A program made the position numbers and the translations under genes. A stretch of DNA of 32,376 bases from Leisingera sp. ANG-Vp (GTDB lineage: Bacteria; Pseudomonadota; Alphaproteobacteria; Rhodobacterales; Rhodobacteraceae), in NCBI RefSeq assembly GCF_000813725.1, contig NZ_JWLD01000029.1, forward strand, positions 1-32,376, in the 5' to 3' direction. A model generated the notes under the pieces. It was given only the letters and a program-made list of their open reading frames with translations. It had not been told where the DNA came from and ran no database searches. Shown in pieces: positions 1 through 8,387 of this stretch (positions are counted from its first letter, which is position 1; each line of letters opens with the position of its first letter).

Positions 1-3000
1 GCATCAAGCTTGGCCATGGCAGCAATGCGATCGATGCGGGCGCCGGCAAGAACCGGATTTCTGCAGGCGATGGCGGCAACACGGTGCAAACCGGCGATGG
101 CAAGGATGACATCAAGCTGGGCCATGGCGCCAACACCGTCACGTCAGCGGGCGGAGACAACCGTATCGCCGCGGGCAACGGCCAGAACACGATTGAGACC
201 GGCGGCGGCGCGGATCAGATCAAGGCCGGAGATGGCGGAAACACCATTGTCTCTGGCGGCGGTAATGACCGGATTCAAACCGGCAGAGGCGACGATCGGA
301 TTGACAGTGGCGAAGGCAGTGACGACGTCAATGCCGGGGCAGGCTACGATGTCGCGGTATACAGCGGCAGCTTCGATGATTACGCAATTGACCTGAACCG
401 CTACAGGGACGGAAAGGGAAGTATCTCCATCACAGGCCTGGCAGACGGCGCTGGCGATCAAGGCAGCGATGTCCTCAGCGGTGTCGAAGCACTGTATTTT
501 GAGGCTGAGGACTTTTTGTTCGATTTGACCGATGCAGGCAGTATCACGCCGCAGGACAGCGCGGTTGCTTTCGAAAACGCTGGTGATACGTCTTTCGCCA
601 TCGAAACTCTGATGGGAACTGACTGGGGGCAGCAGTCCCGCTTTGCCAGCGTGTCTTTTGACGCGCAAAGCGCAGGCGGAGTTCAAGTGGAATTTGACGG
701 TGAAACCGTTACCTACAGCGCCGAGGACCTGCTGGAAGGTTTGGGGGCCGGGGAAGAGTTTCAGGACAGTTTCACCTACACCGTTACCGATCTGTTCGGG
801 GATGAACGGACAGCAACGGTTGAAGTGACCCTGATCGGGGAAAACGATGGGCCGGTTGCTGGAGACGACAACCTGAATGGTGGTTTGAAACCATTCAACG
901 GCTATACTCCTTTGCCGGAAACGGTTGTTCAGTCGGAAGGGACAGTGCTTCCCTGGGGGACGGCAGTGGCTCAATTGAAAGGCGGCGGGCATGTTGTAGT
1001 CTGGCAAGCACACGAGGTGATCGGCTCCGATGAGAGAACGGACATTTGGGCCAAGATCTACGATGCCGATGGCAATGTCGCGACTGAAACGTTCCGGATA
1101 AACAGCTTCACCGAGCTCAATCAGGTTGATCCGGACGTCACCGTTCTTAGCAATGGCAACGTGCTGTTTAGCTGGCTCACCGACTACGATGCCGAAGATG
1201 ACAAAAACGATTTCGCAATCCGTATTTTCACCGCAGAGGGAGAGCCGGTAACCCAAGAATGGGGAATCAATGGGAGCGCTGAGGAAAATGTTGGGGACAC
1301 AAGAATAACCGCGCTGAAAGACGGCGGCTTTGTTGCGGTCTGGACAACCTCCAACAACCAAACTGAAACTGACTTCCGAATGGCTGTGTTCGACAATGCG
1401 GGACAGAAAGTCAGCGAGGAGATCTTACACAATCTGCCAGGAGAAGGCACCGCCGACGCAATTTCGGTAACTGCTTTGGAAAACGGGGGCTATGCGGTGG
1501 CTTGGCCTCAATCTGATTACGACTATTATTCGCCAGGCGGCACGAAGGCGATCAAGGTCCAAGTCTTCGACAAAAACGGTGAAGCCGCTTCGGATGTATT
1601 CGAAGTATCCGGATTGAAGGGGCGGATCGGCAGCGTGCCTGACATCACGGAAGGCCCTGACGGACAGCTGCTGGTCGCTTGGAAAGCGTACACTCCAAAC
1701 TCTTCTGAAGAATTTGGTGTCTTCGCGAAAATCATCGACCAGCAAGGAAATGAGCTCACTGGCACAATCGAGGTCAGTGATAGAATGGGCTCCTCTTCTT
1801 CAACTGTTGAGATAGCCTGGCTGGATGACGGCAATTTTGTCATCGCCTGGAGCGCGCCTGGAGACAGCGATGCATCAAGCCCCTGGGCAAGGCATCCTGG
1901 CATCTGGGCCCGTGTTTACAGTTCGGATGGGGATCCGCTTGGTGACGCCTTTGCGGTCAATCAGCAAACCGCGGACAATCAATCATATCTCGGCATTGAT
2001 GCGCTTGAGGGGGGACGGTTTGTTATCACGTGGGGCGACAATCATGGCGGTGATGCAGTCAGGTCCCGTGTGTTCGAGGGGAGCGGTGCCTCCGCTGAGC
2101 TGCCTTTCGGCACCGAGGATGAAGTCTCAAGTATTTCTGTTGCAGACCTGTTGGCGAACGACAACGATCCGGACGGCGAGCCCCTGGTGTTTTCACTTTC
2201 ATCAGCCACCAGCGAAAACGGCGCCGCGCTCACCTATGATCCAGCGACCGGCACGGTGTTCTATGATCCTACCGGCGCCGCGGCAGTGCAAGCGCTGAAC
2301 AGCGGTGAAACGCTGACAGACAGTTTTACCTACACGGTCACTGACCCCCATGGAGCGTCTTCCGAAGCCACGGTTACGATTGTGGTCGGTGGGAAAAATG
2401 AGGCCTTCCTGGCCGTCGATGATCAACTGGGTGAGATGCCAGTGCAGGTTGGCGACCTGCACGCAGATGATGAGTTCACGGTCAACGAAACGGATTTCCA
2501 GCACAGCATCCGGCCTGCGGTGGCCGCCAAGGGAGATGGCGGCGCGATTGTGGTTTGGGATGTGTTCTCAAGCTCAACAGGCAAGTCATCAAGCGGCATC
2601 TGGGGCCGGATCACCGGTGCCGACGGCAGCACATCGGTGGCCGAGTTCGAAGTGACGGGAGCTGACGTGATGGCTTCGACCCCGTCTGTGACGCTGCTGG
2701 ACAATGGGCGGTTTGCGGTATCCTGGTCGGAAAGCGCGCCGGCCGAAAACGAATACGGATATGCGACAGTTGTCAAAGCCCAGGTATTCAATGCTGATGG
2801 CTCTGCCGGCAGCAGCATATTCCAAGTGTCCGGCTCCTATCCCGGCAATCAGTCCGATGCTGAAATCACAACGCTCAGCAATGGAAATATTGCCATTGTG
2901 TGGCTGTCCAGAGACGCGGAATACGATCAGGGTGTGCAGCTGAAGGCAGCGGTCTATGCGCCTTCCGGCGCAGCCGTCGCTGCCGAATTTGTGATTGACG

Positions 3001-5579
3001 GCGTGCAGGACCTGAGCACCGGTTTCCTGGGGACACCGCAGATTGCGGCCAAACCCGAAGGCGGTTTTATGGTCAGCTGGAACGACACCGATTCCGTTCG
3101 AACCGCCGCCTTCAGCAACAGCGGCGCAGAGACCGCCGCTCCCAGTGAAATGACTGCGGACAGCGGAAATGGTGCCTTTGGCAGCGCGAGTGTTTCAGTC
3201 AGCGATGACGGCAGCTATGTGGTGGTCTGGAAACACCGTGATGCCAGCGACCATCACACCGGCGACGCCAGCCTGCATGCCGCAGTGTATGAGGCGGACG
3301 GCTCGCTCCGGGTAGAGGAGTTTGTCATAAAAGCCGCCGATGGCTCCATGCGCTATGGCACAATGAGCCAGGTCGAAGTGCTGCCGAACGGGCAGTTCCT
3401 GGTTGTCTGGGATGCCTATCCTGAACCGGGCAATTATGCCTTTGACATCTACGCGCAGATCTTCAATCCGGACGGCACCGCCGCCGGGGATGAGTTCAAG
3501 GTGAACGAGTATTCATCTCACCACCAGTACCAGGCTGACATTGCCGTTCTGGATGATGACAGTTTCATGATCACCTGGGAATCCTATACCGCAGCGCACT
3601 ACAGCAGCAGCGAGATTGTGGCCCGGGTGTTCGACCTGGACGGGACAGTGATCGAAGGGCATTTCTCGACTGAAGACGAGGTTGCTGAAATTTCGGTGCA
3701 GGATCTTCTTGCAAATGATGACCTTGGCAATCGAGGTGACCTCATTTTTGCCCTGCCGGAAGCCGTCAGCGAACATGGCGCGGCCCTCCGTTACGACGCG
3801 GCAACCGGAACTGTGTTCTACGACCCCTCTGAAGCCGAAGCCCTGCAGGCTCTGGCAGAGGGCGAGGCATTGGAGGACAGTTTTAGCTACACATTGACCG
3901 GCGCAGATGGCAGCACGAGCACTGCATCCGTGACTGTCGTCGTCCGCGGGCAGAAGGACGTTGTCGTGGCATCCGACGACCGCCTGTTCTCTCACGGTCC
4001 AGTCCAGGACATGAGCCTCGACAGCACCGGAGAATGGACCATCAGCGCGGCTGAGCGTGAAAACCACATCGCCTCTGACCTGGCTCATTTGGAGGGGGGC
4101 GGATTTGTGGTTGTCGGGGCCAGGGACGGCGATTCCTTCAGCCTTTCGAAGAAGGACGGTGTATGGGGGCAAATATTTGATGCATCCGGGAGCGAGGTTA
4201 CGGCCCAGTTCCAGATTTCCAATGTAGACGGATACTACAAGACCCCGAAAGTTGCCGATATCGGAAACGGCCAGTTTGCAGTCGTTTGGGAAGTTCATGG
4301 GTCGCTGCGGGACGGCGACAGCTCTTTCGGTCCATTACATCGCCACGTGAAAGCCCGTATCTACAACGAAGATGGCTCCCCTGTGACGGATGTCTTCTTG
4401 GCAGCTGCTTCGGAGACCGAGAGGCTTTCTGATCCGCAAGTGGCTGGGATAGGTGACGGAAAGTTTGTTGTTTCCTGGCATGCCAGGGACACTCAGCATA
4501 AACCTCCTGAGAAGATAAATGCCGCGGTTTTCGACGAGAACGGCACAAGGCTGACCGAGGATTTTCCGGTCTCCCAATCATGGGAGTCTGCCGGGGACAT
4601 CCATTCGGTGACTGCGCTGGCGGATGGCCGGTTCACTGTCGCCTGGCAATACGACAGTCTGGACGACTCAACAAAAGAAACCTATTTCCGCATCTTTGAA
4701 GAAGACGGGCAGGCAGTTACAGGGGAAATGCTGGTCGCAACTGGGCATGGCGCAAACTACGCCTATGTGGAAACCGCCCCCCGTGAAGACGGCGGATTTA
4801 TCATCCTCTGGGAAGATACCGACTACGTGCAAATAGAACTGAAAGCGACGATCTATGATGCCAGCGGTTCAGTTGAGGTTGAAGATATCACCCTTTCTAC
4901 AAGCTCAAGCAGCTCCAATTTTACCACCTTGCCCGATGTCGAATTCCTGCCGAATGGCCAGTTTGTTGCAGTTTGGAATGACAAGAGTGAACACCCATCA
5001 ATCGACGGAGACGTTTCCGAAATTTGGGCGCGCGTGTTCAATGCCGACGGCAGCCCGGCCACGGAAATAATTCTTGTGAATGACCAGATCCAAGGGTACC
5101 AGCTGGGGGCAAGGGTTGCGGTTGCCGGGGAAGATAGTTTCGTGATCACTTGGCATTCGCCGGACGCCGAGGGGACTGGCTCCTCGGAGGCCCGGGCCAA
5201 GATCTTCTCCTTTGACGGGACTGTTGTCGAAGAAGCCTTTACCGATGAGGATCAGGTGGCAAAAATAGATGTCGCCGGCCTGCTGGAAAATGATGACCAG
5301 GCGGAAGCAGATGAGCTGATTTTTGCTCTGGCGGATGCCCAGAGCGAATACGGGGCCGCCCTCAGCTATGACGCTGATGAGGGGACTGTGTTCTATGACC
5401 CAACAGCCGCGGCCGGCATCCAGGGCCTGTCGGACGGCGAGGTTCTGGAAGACAGTTTCGCTTACACCATTTCCGACGGAAACGGCGGCACTTCCACCGC
5501 GACGGTGACCATCGTGGTCGGCGGTTTGGATGATCCTGGCACCGGCATCTCCCCTGAGGATCACGGCATGCTGATCTAG
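1..5579 (+). CDS. Giant RTX / cadherin-like / beta-propeller repeat exoprotein (5' end outside window)
   Basis: The reading frame is open to the left edge (first whole codon at base 3), so the N terminus is missing; the GTG at 84 is internal. Visible order: glycine/aspartate-rich RTX nonapeptides (bases 3-351), a cadherin/VCBS-like segment (about 565-870, ending in an ENDGPVAGDD-type linker), then three modules of about 520 residues. Each module holds seven repeats of the type xVxxLxDGxFVVxW...VFxxxG followed by a cadherin-like domain with conserved TEDEV, DLLAND, GTVFYDP and DSFxYT motifs. RTX and cadherin-like repeats are typical of calcium-stabilised proteins exported by type I secretion, often adhesins, so an extracellular or surface adhesive role is inferred. 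No enzymatic motif or T1SS gene is visible. The C terminus is short and acidic after the last domain, ending HGMLI. Confidence is high for coding and low for exact role. Confidence 0.93.
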   Translation, partial: IKLGHGSNAIDAGAGKNRISAGDGGNTVQTGDGKDDIKLGHGANTVTSAGGDNRIAAGNGQNTIETGGGADQIKAGDGGNTIVSGGGNDRIQTGRGDDRIDSGEGSDDVNAGAGYDVAVYSGSFDDYAIDLNRYRDGKGSISITGLADGAGDQGSDVLSGVEALYFEAEDFLFDLTDAGSITPQDSAVAFENAGDTSFAIETLMGTDWGQQSRFASVSFDAQSAGGVQVEFDGETVTYSAEDLLEGLGAGEEFQDSFTYTVTDLFGDERTATVEVTLIGENDGPVAGDDNLNGGLKPFNGYTPLPETVVQSEGTVLPWGTAVAQLKGGGHVVVWQAHEVIGSDERTDIWAKIYDADGNVATETFRINSFTELNQVDPDVTVLSNGNVLFSWLTDYDAEDDKNDFAIRIFTAEGEPVTQEWGINGSAEENVGDTRITALKDGGFVAVWTTSNNQTETDFRMAVFDNAGQKVSEEILHNLPGEGTADAISVTALENGGYAVAWPQSDYDYYSPGGTKAIKVQVFDKNGEAASDVFEVSGLKGRIGSVPDITEGPDGQLLVAWKAYTPNSSEEFGVFAKIIDQQGNELTGTIEVSDRMGSSSSTVEIAWLDDGNFVIAWSAPGDSDASSPWARHPGIWARVYSSDGDPLGDAFAVNQQTADNQSYLGIDALEGGRFVITWGDNHGGDAVRSRVFEGSGASAELPFGTEDEVSSISVADLLANDNDPDGEPLVFSLSSATSENGAALTYDPATGTVFYDPTGAAAVQALNSGETLTDSFTYTVTDPHGASSEATVTIVVGGKNEAFLAVDDQLGEMPVQVGDLHADDEFTVNETDFQHSIRPAVAAKGDGGAIVVWDVFSSSTGKSSSGIWGRITGADGSTSVAEFEVTGADVMASTPSVTLLDNGRFAVSWSESAPAENEYGYATVVKAQVFNADGSAGSSIFQVSGSYPGNQSDAEITTLSNGNIAIVWLSRDAEYDQGVQLKAAVYAPSGAAVAAEFVIDGVQDLSTGFLGTPQIAAKPEGGFMVSWNDTDSVRTAAFSNSGAETAAPSEMTADSGNGAFGSASVSVSDDGSYVVVWKHRDASDHHTGDASLHAAVYEADGSLRVEEFVIKAADGSMRYGTMSQVEVLPNGQFLVVWDAYPEPGNYAFDIYAQIFNPDGTAAGDEFKVNEYSSHHQYQADIAVLDDDSFMITWESYTAAHYSSSEIVARVFDLDGTVIEGHFSTEDEVAEISVQDLLANDDLGNRGDLIFALPEAVSEHGAALRYDAATGTVFYDPSEAEALQALAEGEALEDSFSYTLTGADGSTSTASVTVVVRGQKDVVVASDDRLFSHGPVQDMSLDSTGEWTISAAERENHIASDLAHLEGGGFVVVGARDGDSFSLSKKDGVWGQIFDASGSEVTAQFQISNVDGYYKTPKVADIGNGQFAVVWEVHGSLRDGDSSFGPLHRHVKARIYNEDGSPVTDVFLAAASETERLSDPQVAGIGDGKFVVSWHARDTQHKPPEKINAAVFDENGTRLTEDFPVSQSWESAGDIHSVTALADGRFTVAWQYDSLDDSTKETYFRIFEEDGQAVTGEMLVATGHGANYAYVETAPREDGGFIILWEDTDYVQIELKATIYDASGSVEVEDITLSTSSSSSNFTTLPDVEFLPNGQFVAVWNDKSEHPSIDGDVSEIWARVFNADGSPATEIILVNDQIQGYQLGARVAVAGEDSFVITWHSPDAEGTGSSEARAKIFSFDGTVVEEAFTDEDQVAKIDVAGLLENDDQAEADELIFALADAQSEYGAALSYDADEGTVFYDPTAAAGIQGLSDGEVLEDSFAYTISDGNGGTSTATVTIVVGGLDDPGTGISPEDHGMLI
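3..351 (+). repeat. RTX nonapeptide repeats with 36-residue higher-order period
   Basis: Nine-residue glycine-rich units of the GxGxNxIxx / GxGxDxIxx type run from the left edge. The phrase IKLGHG(S/A)N recurs at bases 3 and 111, and IKAGDGGN at 219. Spacing is exactly 108 bp, or four nonapeptides. Such repeats form calcium-binding parallel beta-rolls. The array starts before the window. Confidence 0.85.
960..5530 (+). repeat. Three tandem modules, each seven blade-like repeats plus a cadherin-like domain
   Basis: The first blade-like repeat of each module starts near 960, 2511 and 4074. The closing cadherin-like domains start at the F before TEDEV or TDEDQV at 2106, 3663 and 5238, giving periods of 1557 and 1575 bp. 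By hand I count seven repeats in every module, each centred on a (D/N)G-x-(F/L)-V-V-x-W core about 45-60 residues apart. Examples are VLSNGNVLFSW, LLDNGRFAVSW and LADGRFTVAW. Seven repeats per closed unit is what a seven-bladed beta-propeller would need; the fold is inferred. Confidence 0.75.
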
Positions 5580-6247
5580 ACTTGCACCTGCCGCAAGGCC
5601 CCTCACTATGATGCGGAGGCTGCAGTGCAGCCTTGGCCTCACCCCGCTCCCTGTCTGATCCTCATTGGTGTTGCCAATCCTTTAACCGTTCATCCTCGCA
5701 TGGGACTTTTCCATGGAACTAAGCCATGACGCATTGAGGCGACCCTGTCGCAATTGGCCGCTTAAGACTCCGTTGTCAGAGTATTGCGGTACAAATGGAT
5801 ACTCACACGAACCGATCCTCAAGCGAGCTGGTTGCTGCAATGTGGGCCAGCTTGGCAAAAGGCCTGATTTGAAATGAAGAATGGCCGTTCCCGCGGTGGT
5901 TTTCGGCCAAGATTGATCGGCTTATCGGCACACAGGCCTGCCGATGAAGGCTGAAGTGCTACCCGGCCTGGCATCTGTTTATCTGGGCCTTGGCCGGGCG
6001 AGGCAACCTCTCCCTGCCGACGATATTGCATAGCCACTGGAGGGAGCAGTCTGACTTCATGTTTCACTAGATGAGCGCAGCGGTCTGCCAAGAATACTTT
6101 TGCGCCGGCGTTGAAAAGGCAATTGAGAGCAGATGTTTCCTTGTTTCGGCTCCAATGCCTATTCGGCTGCCCTGGCCGCCGGGCTAATACACAACGATAC
6201 AAAACTCCCGCGGATCTTTGCGGCGGACTGGTCTATGGTTTGAGGCC
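5580..6247. other. Intergenic stretch without a recognisable gene
   Basis: This 668-base gap separates the exoprotein from the two-component genes. A perfect 7-bp hairpin (AGGCTGC / GCAGCCT, loop AGT) lies at 5617-5633, 38 bases after the exoprotein stop, but has no T tract and is only a weak terminator candidate. Open frames here, including one on the minus strand at 5819-6202, show no familiar motif and no convincing ribosome binding site. The promoter for the response regulator should lie near the right end but I could not pick it out. Confidence 0.5.
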
Positions 6248-6973
6248 ATGAACAATGCCCCCCATATTCTGATTGTCGATGACCATCGTGAGATCCGGAC
6301 GGCGATAAGCCGCTATCTGGAGAAAAACGGAATGCGGGCTTCCTGCGCCAAAGACGCGGGGGAAATGGATTCGCAGCTGGCTGCGTTCAAGTTCGACCTG
6401 ATAGTTCTGGATGTCATGATGCCGGGCGAGGACGGGCTGTCTGCCTGCAGCCGGCTGTCGCGTGCCGGGCAGCCGCCCGTTCTGCTGCTGACCGCACTGG
6501 GTGAAGAGGACAGCCGCATCGCCGGGCTGGAAAGCGGAGCCGACGACTATCTGCCAAAACCGTTCAACCCGCGGGAGCTATTGGCCCGCATCCGCGCGAT
6601 CCTCCGCCGCACAGCAGGACAGGCGCCGCCTGCGGGCCGGTTTGCGGGGCAGCGGGTGCGGTTCGCGCAATGGGTTCTGGACTGCGACCGGCGTGCTCTG
6701 ACCGATGAGGAGGGGCAGGAAACGGGCTTGACCGGAGCGGAGTTCAAGTTGCTGGTCACGCTGCTTGAACGCAACCGGCTGGTTTTGAGCCGGGACCAGC
6801 TGATGGAGCTGACGGCCGGGCGGCCTGCGGCGCCGGCAGACCGGACGATCGATAACCAGATCAGCCGGCTGAGGCGGAAAATTGAAATGGACCCTTTGCG
6901 CCCGCGCCTCATCGCAACGGTCCGCAACGAGGGCTACTGCCTGGCGGCAGAAATCGAAGTTGAAGGCGAATGA
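6248..6973 (+). CDS. OmpR-family response regulator
   Basis: This 241-residue DNA-binding response regulator is the cytoplasmic output half of a two-component system. The receiver domain (about 5-120) shows the acidic pair D11-D12, the phospho-acceptor D55 in LDVMMP, T82 in LLLTA and K104 in LPKPF. The C-terminal winged-helix domain (about 140-238) shows the usual TGAEFKLL, SRDQLM and DRTIDNQISRLRRKIE stretches and ends in a VRNEGYCLA wing. I chose the ATG at 6248 because the protein then begins MNNAPHILIVDD, as the family does; an upstream TTG at 6218 in the same frame would add ten residues unlike the family. The stop overlaps the kinase start by four bases (ATGA), so the pair is co-translated. 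The target genes are unknown; the neighbouring copper locus is one possibility. Confidence 0.93.
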   Translation: MNNAPHILIVDDHREIRTAISRYLEKNGMRASCAKDAGEMDSQLAAFKFDLIVLDVMMPGEDGLSACSRLSRAGQPPVLLLTALGEEDSRIAGLESGADDYLPKPFNPRELLARIRAILRRTAGQAPPAGRFAGQRVRFAQWVLDCDRRALTDEEGQETGLTGAEFKLLVTLLERNRLVLSRDQLMELTAGRPAAPADRTIDNQISRLRRKIEMDPLRPRLIATVRNEGYCLAAEIEVEGE

Positions 6974-8364
6974 AAGTTTTTCCGCAGAGCCTGCGTGCCC
7001 AGTTGATGCTGCTGGTTCTTATGGCGCTGGCGGCGGCGCAGGTTGTTAACCTGTTCTGGTTCGCCGATGAGCGCAGTTTGGCTGTCCGCGCAGCATTGGG
7101 GGCCGAAGCGGCAGAGCGCGCTGCCAATGCGGCGCTGCTGCTGGAGGAGGCGCCGCCGTCGCTGCACCCGTCGATAATCCGCGCCGCCAGCACACCGCTG
7201 GTTCGTTTCGGTATTGCCGGCAGGCCATCGGTAGACCACAGGACGCATGATCAGGGGGGCGCTGCGGAAGCACGGGTCCGGGCCTTTCTGGGAGAAGGCT
7301 TCGGCGGCGAAGTCCGCGCGGAACTTCATGAGATTGACAGCGCCAAGCTGCCGCTGGCCTATCTGAACCCCGAAATGGCCAAAGCGCACCGCGAGATGAT
7401 GCGGGGGCAGATGCTGGCAATTGAGCTGAAATTCTCCATCGAGCTGAGCGATGGCCAATGGCTGAATGCAGGCACCCTGTTTGAACGGCCTCCGCTGCAA
7501 TGGCCGGTGCATTCAATTGTCACCTTCGCGCTTTCGGCCGGTTTCATCCTGACTGCGGTTTTCTGGTTCGTGCTGGCACAGGTGGCCAGGCCGCTGGGCA
7601 GGCTCGCCATAGCGGCCGAAAACCTGGGGCCGGAAAAGAAGGTTGCGGTGCTGCCGGCTGCCGGGCCGCAGGAGGTCCGCGAGCTTGCTGGTGCCTTTGA
7701 CCGGATGCAGGACCGGATCTCCGGGCTGGTCGCTGAGCGGACCAGAATGCTGGCGGCTTTGGGGCATGATTTGCGGTCGCCGCTGACTGCGATGCGGGTC
7801 CGGGCCGAACTCATTGAAGAGGATGAAACGCGGACCAGCATGGTATCTCTGATCGAAGAGATGCAGGAAATGGCGGAAACCACCCTGTCCTTTGCGCGCG
7901 GCCTCTCGGCCTCGGGCCAAGCTGAGGACTGTGATCTCGGACAATTCCTCGAAGATCTGTGCAGGGAGATGCCGGAGGGGTTTCTGCTGGAGCATGGGGA
8001 GCAGGTTTCCGTTTGCCTGCACACCGCCGCAATGCGCCGGGCGCTGCGCAATGTCATCGAAAATGCACTGCGCTATGGCGGTTCCGCGCGGGTTTCTTAC
8101 GGTGTGCACGAGGGCTGCGCCCGGATCGCAGTTGCGGACGATGGCCCAGGCATCGCGGAGGCCGATCTCGAAGCGGTTTTCGAACCCTTCCTGCGGCTGG
8201 AAAACTCGCGGTCTCTGGCAACCGGCGGCCATGGGCTGGGGCTGCCGATTGCGCGCTCGATCCTGCGCGCGCATGGAGGGGATGTTTCATTGCGCAACAG
8301 TGCTGGAGGCGGTCTCTGCGCTGAGCTGACCCTGCCGCTGGGCAGTGCCGGGCGGCAGGGCTGA
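6970..8364 (+). CDS. Membrane sensor histidine kinase (EnvZ-type layout)
   Basis: This 464-residue inner-membrane sensor kinase partners the response regulator just upstream. Order: a first membrane helix (about 9-32), a periplasmic sensor region (about 33-178), a second helix (about 181-203), a HAMP-like linker, a HisKA domain with phospho-acceptor H266 in ALGHDLRSPL, and a HATPase domain with the N box at N365, DGPGIA at 391-396 and GGHGLGLP at 419-426. All catalytic motifs look intact. The periplasmic region has several His and Met residues (for example AHREMMRGQM at about 139-148), which would be compatible with a metal signal but proves nothing. The gene ends 24 bp from the end of the convergent copper locus. 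Confidence 0.92.
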   Translation: MKVFPQSLRAQLMLLVLMALAAAQVVNLFWFADERSLAVRAALGAEAAERAANAALLLEEAPPSLHPSIIRAASTPLVRFGIAGRPSVDHRTHDQGGAAEARVRAFLGEGFGGEVRAELHEIDSAKLPLAYLNPEMAKAHREMMRGQMLAIELKFSIELSDGQWLNAGTLFERPPLQWPVHSIVTFALSAGFILTAVFWFVLAQVARPLGRLAIAAENLGPEKKVAVLPAAGPQEVRELAGAFDRMQDRISGLVAERTRMLAALGHDLRSPLTAMRVRAELIEEDETRTSMVSLIEEMQEMAETTLSFARGLSASGQAEDCDLGQFLEDLCREMPEGFLLEHGEQVSVCLHTAAMRRALRNVIENALRYGGSARVSYGVHEGCARIAVADDGPGIAEADLEAVFEPFLRLENSRSLATGGHGLGLPIARSILRAHGGDVSLRNSAGGGLCAELTLPLGSAGRQG

Positions 8365-8387
8365 TAAAGGCGTGCCGGAGGCTTGAG

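Noticed and set aside
144-1361. Minus-strand open frame of 405 codons opposite the exoprotein
   Set aside because: It mirrors the repetitive coding sequence of the plus strand and shows no independent start signal or domain.
5617-5633. Hairpin after the exoprotein gene as a terminator
   Set aside because: The stem is perfect but only 7 bp and no T tract follows, so it is not called as a terminator.
5819-6202. 127-codon minus-strand frame in the first large gap
   Set aside because: Composition and sequence look random, with no ribosome binding site and no motif. Kept as unexplained intergenic DNA.
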